A DNA stretch of 64,000 nt. Origin: Trifolium pratense (taxonomy: Eukaryota > Streptophyta > Magnoliopsida > Fabales > Fabaceae). Made by a program: the position numbers and the translations under genes. The notes under the pieces are model-generated. The model was not told the DNA's origin. It saw only the letters and a list, made by a program, of their open reading frames with translations, and did no database searches. How positions within the stretch are numbered: the stretch's first letter is position 1; every line of letters starts with the position of its first letter. Location of the stretch: contig NC_060060.1 in assembly GCF_020283565.1 (NCBI RefSeq), positions 73,455,257 to 73,519,256 of the forward strand, written 5' to 3'. Below, piece after piece: positions 46,209 through 57,923 of the stretch.

Positions 46209-46849
46209 ATCTCCCCCTTTGGCAATTTTTGGCTAAAACAATTTCAGGCCATTACCTTTGAGAGATATAAAAAGCGCAATCCTTCAAATCACCATGATCA
46301 CACAAAAGAAGGAATGTTAGAGCATCATTTAAACAAAATTTCACATAGGTGAAAAATATATGCATCAGAGGCAGCAGCAGCGGAGTTATCATCAAATAGC
46401 CTCGAGCAAAATAAAACGTGGTTTTAGAGCAAATGATTACTCATATATCATATGTCATATGTCATCAAAGATGTTGTGACATATGGGAGCACATCTTCTA
46501 GCACATGTTCGTCCAATCAGGGCGGCATCCATTCAGCAGCAAACTCCCCCTGAATTCATCAGCTTGTGCATCATCAGGGTAAAATTTTACTCCCCCTGAA
46601 TACTTGCTTACTGCTACTTAAAAACATGTCATCACAAAAGACACAACAACATGTAGCAGAAACAAACCAATCAAACTACTACTCCCCCTTTTTAGCCACA
46701 AAATGTGCCAAAACAGGAAAGTAAAGTATCCAAAGTGCAGAATTTAAACAAAGTACAGACCATGCACTCAGAAGGTGCTAAAATCCAGGGCACAAAACAC
46801 CCACAAACCAAATAACAAAGTACAGTAAAACATTAAAAAGATTACAAAA
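46209..46849 (-). promoter_or_regulatory. Polypurine tracts upstream of the 3' LTR
   Basis: In element orientation AAAGGGGGAGAT abuts the LTR (46209-46220). Further purine tracts of the form AGGGGGAGT occur upstream at about 46681-46692, 46590-46599 and 46544-46553. Repeated PPT-like units before the 3' LTR are a described Sirevirus trait. The rest of this 640-bp stretch is non-coding. Confidence 0.75.
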
Positions 46850-49285
46850 TCATTCATCATCACTGCTATCAGAGTCTTCATCCTCATCTGTAGCAGTAGC
46901 ATAACCTTCATCCTCATCTGCATTGTTTTGTTCACCTGTAGCAGCCACATTTGCACTAGCTTTCACAGGTACCTCATCAGCTTCCAATCCTTCAATCATC
47001 TGCAAGAACACTTTCTTCCTTTCCTCAAGCTCAGCCTGCTGTTTATCTATTTCCTGACATTGAACCTTTAAACCAGCAATAATCTCCTTTTTGGTCATAA
47101 CACCAGCTCCAGCAGCAGATGTCCCAACATGATCAGTAACATTGTGATTACCAAAAAGCTTATGATGAAAAGTAAAACCAGATTCTCTCTTCTTTGGTGT
47201 GTCAGTCACAACCTTGATGTCTGGATATTGGGCCAAGATAATTCCACATAGCAAAGATGGAAATGCTATTGGCATCTTCACAGCAGTTGATCTAATATGC
47301 TTAATGGTTTGATCAAAAATAAAGGTCCCATAGTCATAGTCAAACTTGGTTCCTACAGCATATATAAATCTACCCAGGTTTGTAGCAACATTGGTTGCAT
47401 GCTTGGTTGGCACCCAATTTGTTGACCCTATCCTATTGAGGATGGCATATTTGACATTCAATTTACTAGTGGGTATCAGCTTCTTTGTGGGCCAGACCTT
47501 AACCTTACCAGCAGTTATTTCAGCACTCACAACATCATTAGCAACCTCTAATTCAGCCTTAGGTTCTACAGATCTTCCTAAGTAATTATTGATCACTACA
47601 GGAGAAAAATTGATACATTTACCTCTGACAAAAACTTTGTGGTAGTCCTTGCTCAGTGGGTTATCACATTCTTCAGGGATGTTCACAAGAAACTCTTTCA
47701 CCAGCAGCTCATAGCAGGGACTGAAGTCACAGACTGTCTTCATCAGACCAGCTTCCTTGATGTAGTCAAAGATGTCTTGACATTTTAGAGCATCTTTGGC
47801 CAATTCCCTTTCAACCGCCAGCCTCCTCTGGTAGATGTAATCCCATCTCAGTGCAAAGGCAGCACGGTGGAATGAAATGTTATCACATGGGGCTTCTTCA
47901 ACACCTTGAGGAGCCTTCTTTGCAATAGACTTCTTAGGGTTGGGAGATGAGATTATGGTGACATCTTCAGCAGCATCATAATCTGAGTCACTGGATGACT
48001 CCTTCTTCCTCTTCAATGTATCCTTTTTCTTGCCAGGAGGGGAGAGAACCTTGCTCCAACCTTTGACTGGTCCAACACCTTTTGTTTTCACTCTTGGTGC
48101 AGGAGTTTTGCTTGCAGTGGCCACATCCTTCCCTGTACAGCTTCTCAACCTTTTTGTTATACCACCAGCAGTCTTGGTGGTGACATAATCATCAACATCT
48201 ACTACATCTCTTTCTTTCTCTTTCTCAGCTTCTGCTTGCTTGTCAGCTTCAACCTCTTGCCTTTCTGTGGGTATTGACTGGTTGCTTTCTTCAGACTGAG
48301 TGTCCTTTTCATCATCAGAGGTACTCTCATCAGCAGTTCCAGTTTCTTCATCTGTGAACTCAGATGTTGTGACAGTTGTCTCAACATCTTTTTCAGCAGC
48401 AGTTTCCTTCACAGGTTTTTTCTCAGCAGTTGCAGTTTCAACTTCTTCATTCACATTCAAGGATGTTTCAACATCCTCCATGACAACTTCTTCAGTAACA
48501 ACAGGGGTTGATTTTTCAGCCACCATCTCAGCAATTGTTGGTGATTTATTAGCAGTTTCTGTTTCAACCTCTGTAGGAGTATCTTCCATCTCAGTTTCAA
48601 CAGGAATAGAATTAAGATCTCTCTTTTCAGCTTCAGATCCCAAATTTTCTTGACTAGGGTTACCAGCAATTGAAATAAGTGTTTCAACAACTTCAGACAC
48701 AGATTTAGGGTTCTGAGATTCTACTTCAGTTGTTTTCTCGGATGTGTTAACATTCGATTCAAAAACCAAATCAGACATAGAAAGAGCAAACTTAGATTTA
48801 TAATCCCTTCTATTCCTTTTAGAAGTTCCTTTCTCAGATTTATTATCAGATGGAGAGATAGCATCACTTACTTTTGAAGTTTTCTTCTTTTCAACCGATT
48901 TTCCCTTCCCTTTCTTCTCAGCAACACTTGATTGAACTTTGGGTTTGGAAGCACGAACAGTTGTAACCGGTACAGCATCCTTGATGATTTTTGAGGGTTC
49001 GATCTTTGCTTTTGATCGAGTAGAACGACCGGACTTTGTAGTTTGGGAAGATTCAGACATGTTTGGATGATGATTTTTGAGTTTTAGGAAGTTGAATGGA
49101 TGAAAGTTGAAGTTGGAAGTGGAAGAATAGGGTTCACGATAAAAAATTAGGATTTGAGTGGAAGTGTATTGATAGCGTGTACAGACACATTTAAGGGAAG
49201 TTTGTAATGATTTCCCTAAATTAGCGTGCATTGATTGATGGGAGAGAAAACAGTTTCCTTTTGCACGCCTCAACTGCTGTAACTG
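46850..49285 (-). CDS. Envelope-like frame of Sirevirus A
   Basis: In phase with pol after the TAG at 49286-49288; about 811 codons with no internal stop. It has no convincing ATG at the boundary (MSESSQTTKSGRSTRSK starts at about 49060), which supports readthrough as expression route. The N-terminal 70 residues are partly hydrophobic; about 70-450 is low complexity, rich in Lys/Ser/Thr/Glu with repeated ETxxxETxT-like runs. About 480-720 is the conserved globular part (EFLVNIPEECDNPLSKDYHK; FVRGKCINFSPVVINNYLGR; KMPIAFPSLLCGIILAQYPD). A short coiled coil follows (CQEIDKQQAELEERKKVFLQ), with an acidic tail (DEDSDSSDDE). Function in the element is unproven; no membrane anchor is evident near the end. 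Confidence 0.8.
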   Translation of the reverse strand, partial: QLQQLRRAKGNCFLSHQSMHANLGKSLQTSLKCVCTRYQYTSTQILIFYREPYSSTSNFNFHPFNFLKLKNHHPNMSESSQTTKSGRSTRSKAKIEPSKIIKDAVPVTTVRASKPKVQSSVAEKKGKGKSVEKKKTSKVSDAISPSDNKSEKGTSKRNRRDYKSKFALSMSDLVFESNVNTSEKTTEVESQNPKSVSEVVETLISIAGNPSQENLGSEAEKRDLNSIPVETEMEDTPTEVETETANKSPTIAEMVAEKSTPVVTEEVVMEDVETSLNVNEEVETATAEKKPVKETAAEKDVETTVTTSEFTDEETGTADESTSDDEKDTQSEESNQSIPTERQEVEADKQAEAEKEKERDVVDVDDYVTTKTAGGITKRLRSCTGKDVATASKTPAPRVKTKGVGPVKGWSKVLSPPGKKKDTLKRKKESSSDSDYDAAEDVTIISSPNPKKSIAKKAPQGVEEAPCDNISFHRAAFALRWDYIYQRRLAVERELAKDALKCQDIFDYIKEAGLMKTVCDFSPCYELLVKEFLVNIPEECDNPLSKDYHKVFVRGKCINFSPVVINNYLGRSVEPKAELEVANDVVSAEITAGKVKVWPTKKLIPTSKLNVKYAILNRIGSTNWVPTKHATNVATNLGRFIYAVGTKFDYDYGTFIFDQTIKHIRSTAVKMPIAFPSLLCGIILAQYPDIKVVTDTPKKRESGFTFHHKLFGNHNVTDHVGTSAAGAGVMTKKEIIAGLKVQCQEIDKQQAELEERKKVFLQMIEGLEADEVPVKASANVAATGEQNNADEDEGYATATDEDEDSDSSDDE

Positions 49286-49288
49286 CTA
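49280..49288 (-). promoter_or_regulatory. Leaky-stop context UAG-CAG-UUA in Sirevirus A
   Basis: The pol stop TAG is followed by CAGTTA, identical to element C (28603-28611), and the downstream frame stays open for some 800 codons. Fits the UAG-CAR-YYA readthrough rule. Confidence 0.85.
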
Positions 49289-52249
49289 TGCTTCTTCATG
49301 CAGGAAAATTCCCAATTTGCCCCTTAAAAATTCAAATTGATTAGCATCAAGCGCCTTTGTAAAAATGTCAGCTAGCTGTTCACTTGTACCAATGTGCTTA
49401 AGTTCCACACAATTTTCTTCAACAAGGTCTCTAATGAAATGATGCCTGATGTCTATATGTTTGGTTCTTGAGTGTTGAACTGGATTTTTTGATATATTAA
49501 TTGCACTCAAGTTGTCACAATATAATGTCATAACATCTTGGTCAACATTATATTCTTTCAGCATCTGTTTCATCCACATCAACTGTGAACAACTGCTACT
49601 TGCAGCTATGTATTCAACCTCTGCAGTGGATAGAGACACACAATTCTGCTTCTTGCTGAACCATGAGATCAAGTTGTCACCCAAAAAGAAGCATCCTCCT
49701 GAGGTACTCTTTCTATCATCAGCACTTCCAGCCCAATCTGCATCACAATACCCTACCAAAGTAGAATTCTTTGTCTGGGAGTACAGAATCCCATAATCAC
49801 TGGTGCCCTTTATATACTTCATAATCCTTTTGACTTGTACAAGATGGCTCATCTTTGGCTTGGCTTGATATCTTGCACAAACACCCACAGCAAAGGTGAT
49901 GTCTGGTCTACTAGCTGTAAGATACAAGAGACTGCCAATCATGCTCCTGTATAGGCTTTGGTCAACATCAATGCCATTCTCATCTTTGGTTAGCTTCAGA
50001 TGTGTAGCAGCTGGAGTTCTCTTGTGTGCTGCAGTGTCCATTCCAAACTTCTTGATCATATTCTTCGCATACTTGCTTTGAGAAACAAATATGGTGTCTT
50101 CCATTTGTTTGACTTGCAGACCAAGGAAATATGTCAGCTCACCTACCAAACTCATTTCAAACTCTGATTGCATTTGTTGTACAAAATGTTGCACCATCTT
50201 TTCAGACATTCCACCAAATACTATGTCATCAACATAAATCTGGGCAATCATCAGCTTCTCTTCTTGTTCTTTAACAAACAAGGTTTTGTCATGGCCTCCT
50301 TTTCTGTATCCTTGACTAACAAGAAAATTTGTCAGCCTTTTGTACCAGGCCCTTGGAGCCTGTTTCAGTCCATAAAGAGCCTTCTTTAACTTGTACACAT
50401 GATCAGGATTGGTAGGATCTACAAAACCTTTTGGCTGCTCCACATAGACTTCTTCATGTAAGTACCCATTTAGAAAGGCACTCTTGACATCCATTTGGTA
50501 CAGCTTAAATTTAAAGATACATGCTATACCAAGAAGTAGCCTAATAGATTCCAGTCTTGCAACTGGCGCAAATGTTTCATCAAAGTCAAGTCCTTCAACC
50601 TGAGTGTACCCTTGAGCCACTAACCTTGCCTTGTTTCTTGTTACAACACCATTTTCATCTGACTTGTTCTTGAACACCCATTTTGTGCCTATGACATTAA
50701 CACCATTGGGTCTAGGAACAAGATCCCACACATCACTTCTTCTAAACTGAGTTAATTCATCTTGCATGGCTTCTATCCAAAACTCATCAGTGAGAGCCTC
50801 TTTTACATTTTTAGGCTCAACTTTTGAAACAAAACATGAATTAGTAACCACTTCATTAGTCCTTCTTGTAGCAATTCCCTGGTTAGGATTCCCTATGATG
50901 AGATCCTTGGGATGGTTCTTCTGTATTCTTATTGAAGGAACTTTACTCACAGAACGAGGTGTAGGAATGGTTGATTCATCATCTGAATCTGATTCCTTTT
51001 CTGCTACAGCTTCTTCAGATGTTGGCAAAGTTGTTGCAACATCATCTTCAGTGTCAGATGTTTTAGTAGATGTCAAATCATCTATCACAACATTGATAGA
51101 TTCTACTATTACCTTGGTTCTCTGGTTGTAAACTCTATAGGCCCTGCTGTTTGTTGAATATCCAAGAAACAACCCTTCTTCACTTTTAGGATCCATTTTT
51201 CTTCTGTGCTCTCTATCAGATAGGATATAGCACTTACTTCCAAACACATGAAAGTGTTTGACAGTTGGTTTTCTGCCTTTCCACAGTTCATATAGTGTAG
51301 TAGAAGTTCCAGTTCTGAGTGTGACACGATTGTGAATATAACAAGAAGTATGCATAGCCTCAGCCCAGAATTGATATGGAAGATGTTTTGCATGCAACAT
51401 CACTCTGGCTGACTCTTGTATTGTCCTGTTCTTCCTCTCAACAACACCATTTTGTTGAGGTGTGATTGGAGCTGAGAATTCATGCTTGATTCCTTCAGAG
51501 ATGCAGAATTCAAGAAAGCTTGCATTCTCAAACTCTTTACCATGATCACTTCGTATCCTAACAATAGCAGAGTTCTTTTCTCTTTGGAGTTGAAGACAAC
51601 GTTCTTTGAATGCATCAAAACTTTCAGATTTGTCTTTTAGAAATTCAATCCATGTGAACCTTGAAAAGTCATCTACCATGACAAACGCGTACCTTTTTCC
51701 TCCAAGGCTCTCCACTTGCATTGGCCCCATCAGGTCTATGTGCAGTAATTCTAGAACCCTTGTTGTGGTAAGATGTTGCAACTTTGGATGCGACATCTTT
51801 GTCTGCTTCCCTATTTGACATTCTCCACATATACTTCCTTCCTCTATTTTGAGCTTTGGAAGTCCTCTGATAGCCTATTTAGCTATTGCCTTCTTCATGC
51901 CTTTGAGGTGCAAGTGGCCAAGTTTTTGGTGCCACAACTTTACCTCATCTTCTTTGCTAATAAGACATGTTGATACATCTTCTTCTTTAGGGATCCAGAG
52001 ATAGCAGTTGTCTCTTGACCTTACTCCTTTCATCAACAGCTCTCCTTGCTCACTTGTAACTAGACATTCTGCTTTTGTGAAGTTAACTTTCATGCCTTGA
52101 TCACAAAGTTGGCTTATGCTGATAAGATTTGCTTTAAGCCCTTTTACAAGCAGCACATTATCTAGCTTTGGTAAGCCATGGTTTGCAAGTTTACCAACTC
52201 CCTTGATCTCTCCTTTGGCTCCATCTCCAAAGGTCACAAAGCTGGTAGC
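49286..52249 (-). pseudogene. Sirevirus A pol (protease end to RNase H), with one stop
   Basis: Continuation of gag-pol after the nested element. It starts inside the protease region ([13 protein letters not shown]), then the GAG-pre-integrase His-Cys motif (LWHQKLGHL..., CGECQIGKQ region), integrase ([29 protein letters not shown]), reverse transcriptase ([29 protein letters not shown]) and RNase H ([19 protein letters not shown]). A TAG at 51875-51877, just after KGMKKAIAK, breaks the frame before the integrase zinc region. Reverse transcriptase and RNase H are otherwise open. Confidence 0.92.
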
Positions 52250-53888
52250 TGATGCACCTAAAAATATGCTATTTATTTAGTTAATTTACTATTATATTTT
52301 AATTATTTTTATTTTGATTCCGAAGTTTTATATTATGAATTGTTACTTATTTCTCGTATTTTAAATAAACAGATAAAAATTGCACGAGTTGAAGAAAGGA
52401 GCGAAAACGGACCAAAAAGAAGCAAAACCGGACAAAAAGGCCACACACGTGCAACCAATTGGGCCACACGTGTGCAGCCCACTCAAAAGCAATTCAAGCC
52501 TGCCAGCACAAACAAAGTGGCGCCTGCCACAAGGAACCAAAGTGGCGCCTGCCACTTTTCCATCATGACCGTCCCTCAAAATTCAATCGGACGGTGACGC
52601 GTGTTGTGAAATTAGTCCCACATCGGGCAGATTTCAACAGTAGTGCTTTGTATTTTAGTATAAATAGGTCCCTTTTCTCCACTTTCTAGACACACAACTT
52701 TGTAAGAATTAACTTGTAAAACGAGAATATAACTCGTATAGTTAGTTGGAAAGAATTCTTAAGCCTTTGCGGGAATTCTTTCTAAAGTTGAATATTATTT
52801 TCTTTTGTGCTGACGTTATTCCTTGCAGCTTTTATCCAGGTTTCTATTTTATTTTCTTTCTTTTATTTTTCTTTATTGTTTTTATTTATTTATGCTTTAT
52901 TTATTTATTTGCTTTATGTTTTTATTTCCCGCTTATTTATTTATTTCGTCTTTAGTTTTAGTTTTAGTTATGTCTAGCTAATTTAATATTGCTAGGATGT
53001 GTGATTAGTAGCTAGTAGGGTTTCGATAGTTAGTTCGCGCGCTAGTTTCTTTTAAGTTTTCTTTAAGCAGTTTTTATTTTTTAATTGACTATAATTTGTC
53101 ACGAGAGTGAGAATTAATTAAAGTAGGATCAACATAGAACGCCACTTAGGATTAGAGTCGATAATTATTTCTAATTCGGAAGAACGCCCACTTAGGATTA
53201 GAAGTAATTTAATTATATTTGGTTTTCAAAAAGTACTTTATTAGCGGATGTGAGACGAGAGTTTAGCATCACCTTTATAATCTACAACATTAGTCAAGAT
53301 TCGCGATAGCTGAGATTAGTGTTTTTAAACCAATATAATTCGAAAACTTAATTGTTTACACCACTAAATATCTAGAAGTAATGCAACTACTTTGTAAAGT
53401 ATTTTATTAATTTCATGATGAGAGTTGTGAGAGCTGGAAGTGAGAACGGCTTTCGCCTGGAGCATCGACTTTATTAAAATACGACAACTAGGTGGTGTAG
53501 TAATTTTACTTAGCACGAAAACTACTTTGATAAGTATTTTATAATTTCATGATGAGAGTTGTGAGAGCTGGAAGTGAGAACGGCTTTCGCCTGGAGCATC
53601 GCTTTTATTAAAATACGACAATTAGATGCGGTAGTAATTTTACTTAGCGCGAATTAAATATCGAACCCTGTGAAGCAACTAAGAGCTCATCCTAGCAATA
53701 CGCTTTATTATTCTAAAAACCCAAAAAAATATTTTCTTTTGTTTTATTTAAAAATTCTACTACTATTTACTATTTAGCCTTAGATTTACAACGTAACATT
53801 AGATAACGGTAGGTCGACTATTGGTCTCTGTGGGATCGATAATCTTTTAAAACTACACGCGGCAAGGCTGTATACTTGCAGCGCATCA
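52250..53888 (+). repeat. 5' LTR of element B
   Basis: 1639 bp. Contains the CACACGTGCAACC/CACACGTGTGCAGC palindromic words, TATAAATAGG near 52659, and a 134-bp tandem duplication (TTTCATGATGAGAGTTGTGA at about 53411 and 53545). Confidence 0.93.
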
Positions 53889-53893
53889 AGTTT

Positions 53894-53914
53894 TTGGCGC
53901 CGTTGCCGGGGACC
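53894..53914 (+). promoter_or_regulatory. Primer-binding site of element B (tRNA-Asp type)
   Basis: TTGGCGCCGTTGCCGGGGAC lies five bases after the LTR. This sequence is the well-known complement of plant tRNA-Asp(GTC) used by Athila/Ogre-type Gypsy elements. Confidence 0.9.
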
Positions 53915-53985
53915 AATTTAGTCGATATCGTAACTCCAATGTTGCACCGTAGAGACTAAGGCACTTTTATTTTAAAATTTTTAAA

Positions 53986-54855
53986 ATGGATTACTCATAT
54001 TTCCTCTACGACCACCACCCCCATTATTATGAGGAACCACAAAATCAATATAAATTCAATCTCGAAATATTAATGGAGGATTTCATTGAGACTCAAACAC
54101 TCTCTAGGCTAGAATCTATGATGGAAAGGTTTGTGGAAACACAAACTCGCATAAATAAAGAAGTAAATGAAGCTTTCATGAAGATAAACACCAAGGTCGA
54201 GTCCCTCGAGGCCGATAGCAAGGCAATAGAGACTCAAATCTCTTTGCTTGCACAAGCATCTCTAGGATCGTTCACTAAGAGTCATATAGACGTCATAACA
54301 ATTAATGAAAGTCAAAATAAAAATCCTAAAGAGAGTGATAATGAAATCAATGAGAAATCTAATGAGAAAAGAATAGAGATTGCGAAAATTCCACCGACAC
54401 CGCCTCAAGAGGAGGTTGTCAAAGAGGTAGAGAAGGAATCAACTTACATTCTCCCTCCCCCTTACAATCCACCGACCCCTTTCACCCAAAGGCTTGTGGA
54501 AGCCAAGGTAGAATTCCAATCTAAAAGGGATGTAGAAGAGTTGAAAAACATAAACACTAATGCCCCTTTGTATGAAATCCCGTATAAAAAGAGAAATTTA
54601 GAGGACAATAGGAAAATTATTAGTGTTAAAAAGGGGAGAGTAGACTTTGAGGTGGCGAATGAAGAAACTAAACTCAGACCCGAAAAACTAATAATAAAAA
54701 TTGATCCAGAACCACCACCACACGTTCAGACCTCTGAATCTCCCTATAGGAAAAAGAAAATAAAGAGTGAAGGGTATGGGAGATGGGTTGACAAATGGCG
54801 ATGGAAACCAAAATTAATTAGGAGTTTAATCGGAGATTCAAGAAAACACCCTTAG
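53986..54855 (+). CDS. Gag-like ORF of element B
   Basis: 289 codons starting MDYSYFLYDHHPHYYEEPQN. Residues about 25-95 form an alpha-helical, coiled-coil-like stretch (RLESMMERFVETQTRINKEV; VESLEADSKAIETQISLLAQ), recalling the tail of Athila gag before the zinc knuckle. The part PPPYNPPTPFTQRLVEAKVE with KRDVEELKNINTNAPLYEIP resembles the proline-rich linker and PFPQRL...LKK..INIPF region of Athila gag-pol, in shortened form. No zinc knuckle or protease follows. A basic tail ends RKHP. It may be a structural protein of a non-autonomous element or a deletion remnant that stayed open. Confidence 0.6.
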   Translation: MDYSYFLYDHHPHYYEEPQNQYKFNLEILMEDFIETQTLSRLESMMERFVETQTRINKEVNEAFMKINTKVESLEADSKAIETQISLLAQASLGSFTKSHIDVITINESQNKNPKESDNEINEKSNEKRIEIAKIPPTPPQEEVVKEVEKESTYILPPPYNPPTPFTQRLVEAKVEFQSKRDVEELKNINTNAPLYEIPYKKRNLEDNRKIISVKKGRVDFEVANEETKLRPEKLIIKIDPEPPPHVQTSESPYRKKKIKSEGYGRWVDKWRWKPKLIRSLIGDSRKHP

Positions 54856-55559
54856 TGCTTACATTTCTGAACAGTCGAGCCAACGACGTTAAACAAAAGC
54901 GCTACGTGGGAGGCAACCCATGACTTTTAATCACTTTCTTTTATTTTTGCTTTCTTTTTCTTTTAGTTATTTCCCTATTTTTCCGTGTGATTTTATTTCT
55001 GCATATTTTAGTATTTTCATTCAGACGTTTTCTTTTCCATTTCAATACGTTCTTAAATATTTTCATTAGTATTTATTTTAGTCATTATTGCGAAATTATT
55101 TTCAAAGATTTTTAATTATTTTCGTAACCGTCTATTAGTCGATTAGTATATGCACTTATAAATGTTTATTTATTTGGTCAAATGTGCATTCAATCAAAAG
55201 AGTAGTCTTTGGTCAAAAAGCCTTTCATGAGCAAACAAAAACACAACTCCCCACACTCTTACAAGAGCATGGTTCACGCCACGCATATGATTCCCTAGGG
55301 AAGATGTTTTTGTTTTCATTCATTTTGGAAGAACATGGCATGCAAATTTGATTCACTTACCAATTTTCTTTTACCTTACATGCAATCAATGAAATTAAAT
55401 TGGTAGGACCTTATGTTTTTCAAAGAGATTCTTTCTTTTTGACTATAAATACATGCCTTGCAAACACAAACTATCTCACCATTTTCATTACTTTCTTTCA
55501 TAAGCTTTACATCTCTATTTTTTTCAAAAATAAAAAAAAAAAAAAAAAAAAATCACAAA
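54856..55559 (+). other. Non-coding spacer of element B
   Basis: T-rich leader-like sequence with CTACGTGGGAGGCAACCCAT near 54902, a word common in Athila-type elements, and an uninterrupted run of over 20 A residues (about 55528-55551) just before the next ATG. Confidence 0.5.
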
Positions 55560-56894
55560 ATGGATTATGAGTTAGTTTTTAGAAGAAACTCCAATCAAGC
55601 TCAAACTTATGAAATCTTGAGAAGAAGGGAAATTCAAGCCACAAGATACGCCGACGAATCTATTTTAAGAAAATTAGGATTGTTAGAAAGTGTGAATTAT
55701 TTGCTTGACAATTTAAATCTTAGACACTTCTTATCTCAACATAATCCCGTCTATCCTAAATTAACTCTCGAATTCCTTAGCTCTTTAATTGTTAATCCCG
55801 TTCCCGAAACTAGGAGTTCTCTTGGCACTATTTACTTTAGAATGTTTAATGTTGAGTATGAATTTTCTTTTAATGATATGGCTGACCTTTTACGTTTCCC
55901 CCATGGCAATGGAGTTAAATGTGAGGTCCGTGATGATGAACAATGGAAAAAAACATTTAGCTTATTTTGGAGAGCTATCGCCGATCAACAAATTGATAGT
56001 CATGAAGGGAACGCGGCCTCATCTATCCATAATCCGGCGTTACGTTATTTTCGCCACCTTTTGGCAAACACTATTTTTGGCCGTGCTAATTTTAGCAAAG
56101 TCAACTCTAAAGAATTGTTTTATATGTTTGCCGTCTTTAAAGAATTAAGAATTAACACCGCCCCCTTTTTCTTTTCACATATGCTTTCACAAGTTAATTC
56201 GAGGCGAAATGGTGTTATAATTTTTGGAGGCTTAATCACGACCATAGCTAAAGCCATAGGACTAGGACCTCGATTAGAAAATTTAGACCATACTCCACCC
56301 CGTTTTATCAATGAAGATATGATGAAGAGTATGAATTTAGTGAGGCTAAGGGAAGATGGTAGATATGATTTAATGATTAACAACCGTGTTTTCTCTAATA
56401 TCACCCTTCCTAACACATGGCTTACGGATGTACGTAATGAAAGGAATCTTCGCTATACTAATAATTCTGTGCCTAATAGAGCTCCCACGCACATTTCTCC
56501 AAATGTTGCCGCTGGTGGGGGCGCAAGCATTGTTCCACCTGCACACACTACACATTTTTCTAACACTTTTGCAGGTAGTTCCTCCTCATCAAGACAAAGC
56601 TCCATCGATGATGTACTCCATGAGATACGCGCCCAAAATGCATTAAATCAAGAGCGCGATGGATTATTCTATGCCATGCATCAACAACAAGAGGAGATGA
56701 TGGAACGAATGACATTCATGCAAGCCCAGCAAGACGAAATTCTTCAAAACCAACATGAGATGCAGGGCTATTATCATAGGTGGGAGAGCTCCGAAGAGCA
56801 CCGTCAACAACAGCTCGACAATGTCATACAAGAGCTAGGCGGTTTGAGGTTTCAGTTCAACAATTTCCAAAATTATCAACATCCTCCCTCATGA
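55560..56894 (+). CDS. Athila ORF-1 / envelope-like protein of element B
   Basis: The open frame can start further upstream (55458), but the ATG at 55560 (MDYELVFRRNSNQAQTYEIL) is preferred because the upstream part crosses a poly-A tract. About 444 aa. The segment around LGTIYFRMFNVEYEFSFNDM ADLLRF, SIHNPALRYFRHLLANTIFG and ELFYMFAVFKELRINTAPFF matches the plant 'ATHILA ORF-1' type domain found downstream of pol in Athila elements. The C-terminal third is Gln/Ser-rich with a helical part (HQQQEEMMERMTFMQAQQDE). Role in the element is uncertain. The frame is intact. Confidence 0.75.
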   Translation: MDYELVFRRNSNQAQTYEILRRREIQATRYADESILRKLGLLESVNYLLDNLNLRHFLSQHNPVYPKLTLEFLSSLIVNPVPETRSSLGTIYFRMFNVEYEFSFNDMADLLRFPHGNGVKCEVRDDEQWKKTFSLFWRAIADQQIDSHEGNAASSIHNPALRYFRHLLANTIFGRANFSKVNSKELFYMFAVFKELRINTAPFFFSHMLSQVNSRRNGVIIFGGLITTIAKAIGLGPRLENLDHTPPRFINEDMMKSMNLVRLREDGRYDLMINNRVFSNITLPNTWLTDVRNERNLRYTNNSVPNRAPTHISPNVAAGGGASIVPPAHTTHFSNTFAGSSSSSRQSSIDDVLHEIRAQNALNQERDGLFYAMHQQQEEMMERMTFMQAQQDEILQNQHEMQGYYHRWESSEEHRQQQLDNVIQELGGLRFQFNNFQNYQHPPS

Positions 56895-57923
56895 TCTCTC
56901 CACCAGGTTTTGTGCTCCAAAGCTACACTTGAGTCTCAACAGTGAGGACACAGTTGGATTTAAGTTTAGGGGAGTATTCTACCATCCTTACTTTATTTCT
57001 CAGTTATTTTATTTTTTAGTACAATTTCCCTTTTCGCAAATAAAATAATAGCACTATTTTTGGGTAAATTTTAAATTTTTCCTTTCCTTGAATCAATAAA
57101 AAAAATTTTCCAAAGACTTAGGACAATAGCTCACTTAGAAAGTATATAGGTTAAGTAAAGACGAGAGGCTAAGTTAAGGAAATTAGGGAATTTCACAACA
57201 AAATCGGTATTTTTCCAACACCCAGAAGTCTCCCTAGTATAGATATCAATTTGAATAACCATTGTGCCAAAATCTCCTGATTTAAATTTGTGGAATCCTT
57301 TAGTAGTTTATCTATCCAGTCGGACACCATCTATAAAGTCACACATTAAGTAGGTTTGTCGATGAATATAAGCGAATCATCTAAGCAAATTCTTAAGGTC
57401 ATACTGTGGTAATACGGTTAAACCTTAAAGAAAAAAATATATAAGGTCATACTGTGGTAATACGGTTAAACCTTCGAAAAAAATATATTTATATGATTGC
57501 TAATACAAAAATTTGTATCATCAAAATTTGTATCATCAAGCTATTTGCGAGTTGAAAAAGATGAACAAAGACGCTAACCGGCTTCCTTACCATGTGTGTG
57601 ACATAGATAAAGGGTCTTAATGTGACTGTCTAGAATGAAAAAGGATGAAACAAAGGAGAAGACTTAGATTTTAGTACAACGGCATGATCCAAATTCGATA
57701 TGTATAAGAGGGAGAACTTTGTGTGTCGTTGAAATACCCTTCTTGATTGTGTAAAGAACCTAACTAATTAATCTTAGCCGATCTAAATTTCTGACCACGT
57801 ATGAGTACTTGTGATGTTATTTTTCTCTGAGTCTGTGTGTGTGAGTTGCTTCGCATTTCAAATGTTTTCTATATGCAAGCTAAATTGCTTGAGGACAAGC
57901 AATGGTTCAAGTTTAGGGGAGTT
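56895..57923 (+). other. 3' non-coding part of element B
   Basis: Holds two copies of a 48-bp repeat (AAGGTCATACTGTGGTAATA at 57395 and 57443) and two TTTAGGGGAG purine tracts, one at about 56968 and one at 57913 next to the 3' LTR. The first may act as an internal tract. Confidence 0.6.

Noticed and set aside
52340..52955. Short ORFs in the LTRs of element B, duplicated at 58014-58641
   Set aside because: They are identical in both LTRs because the LTRs are repeats; content is non-coding regulatory sequence.
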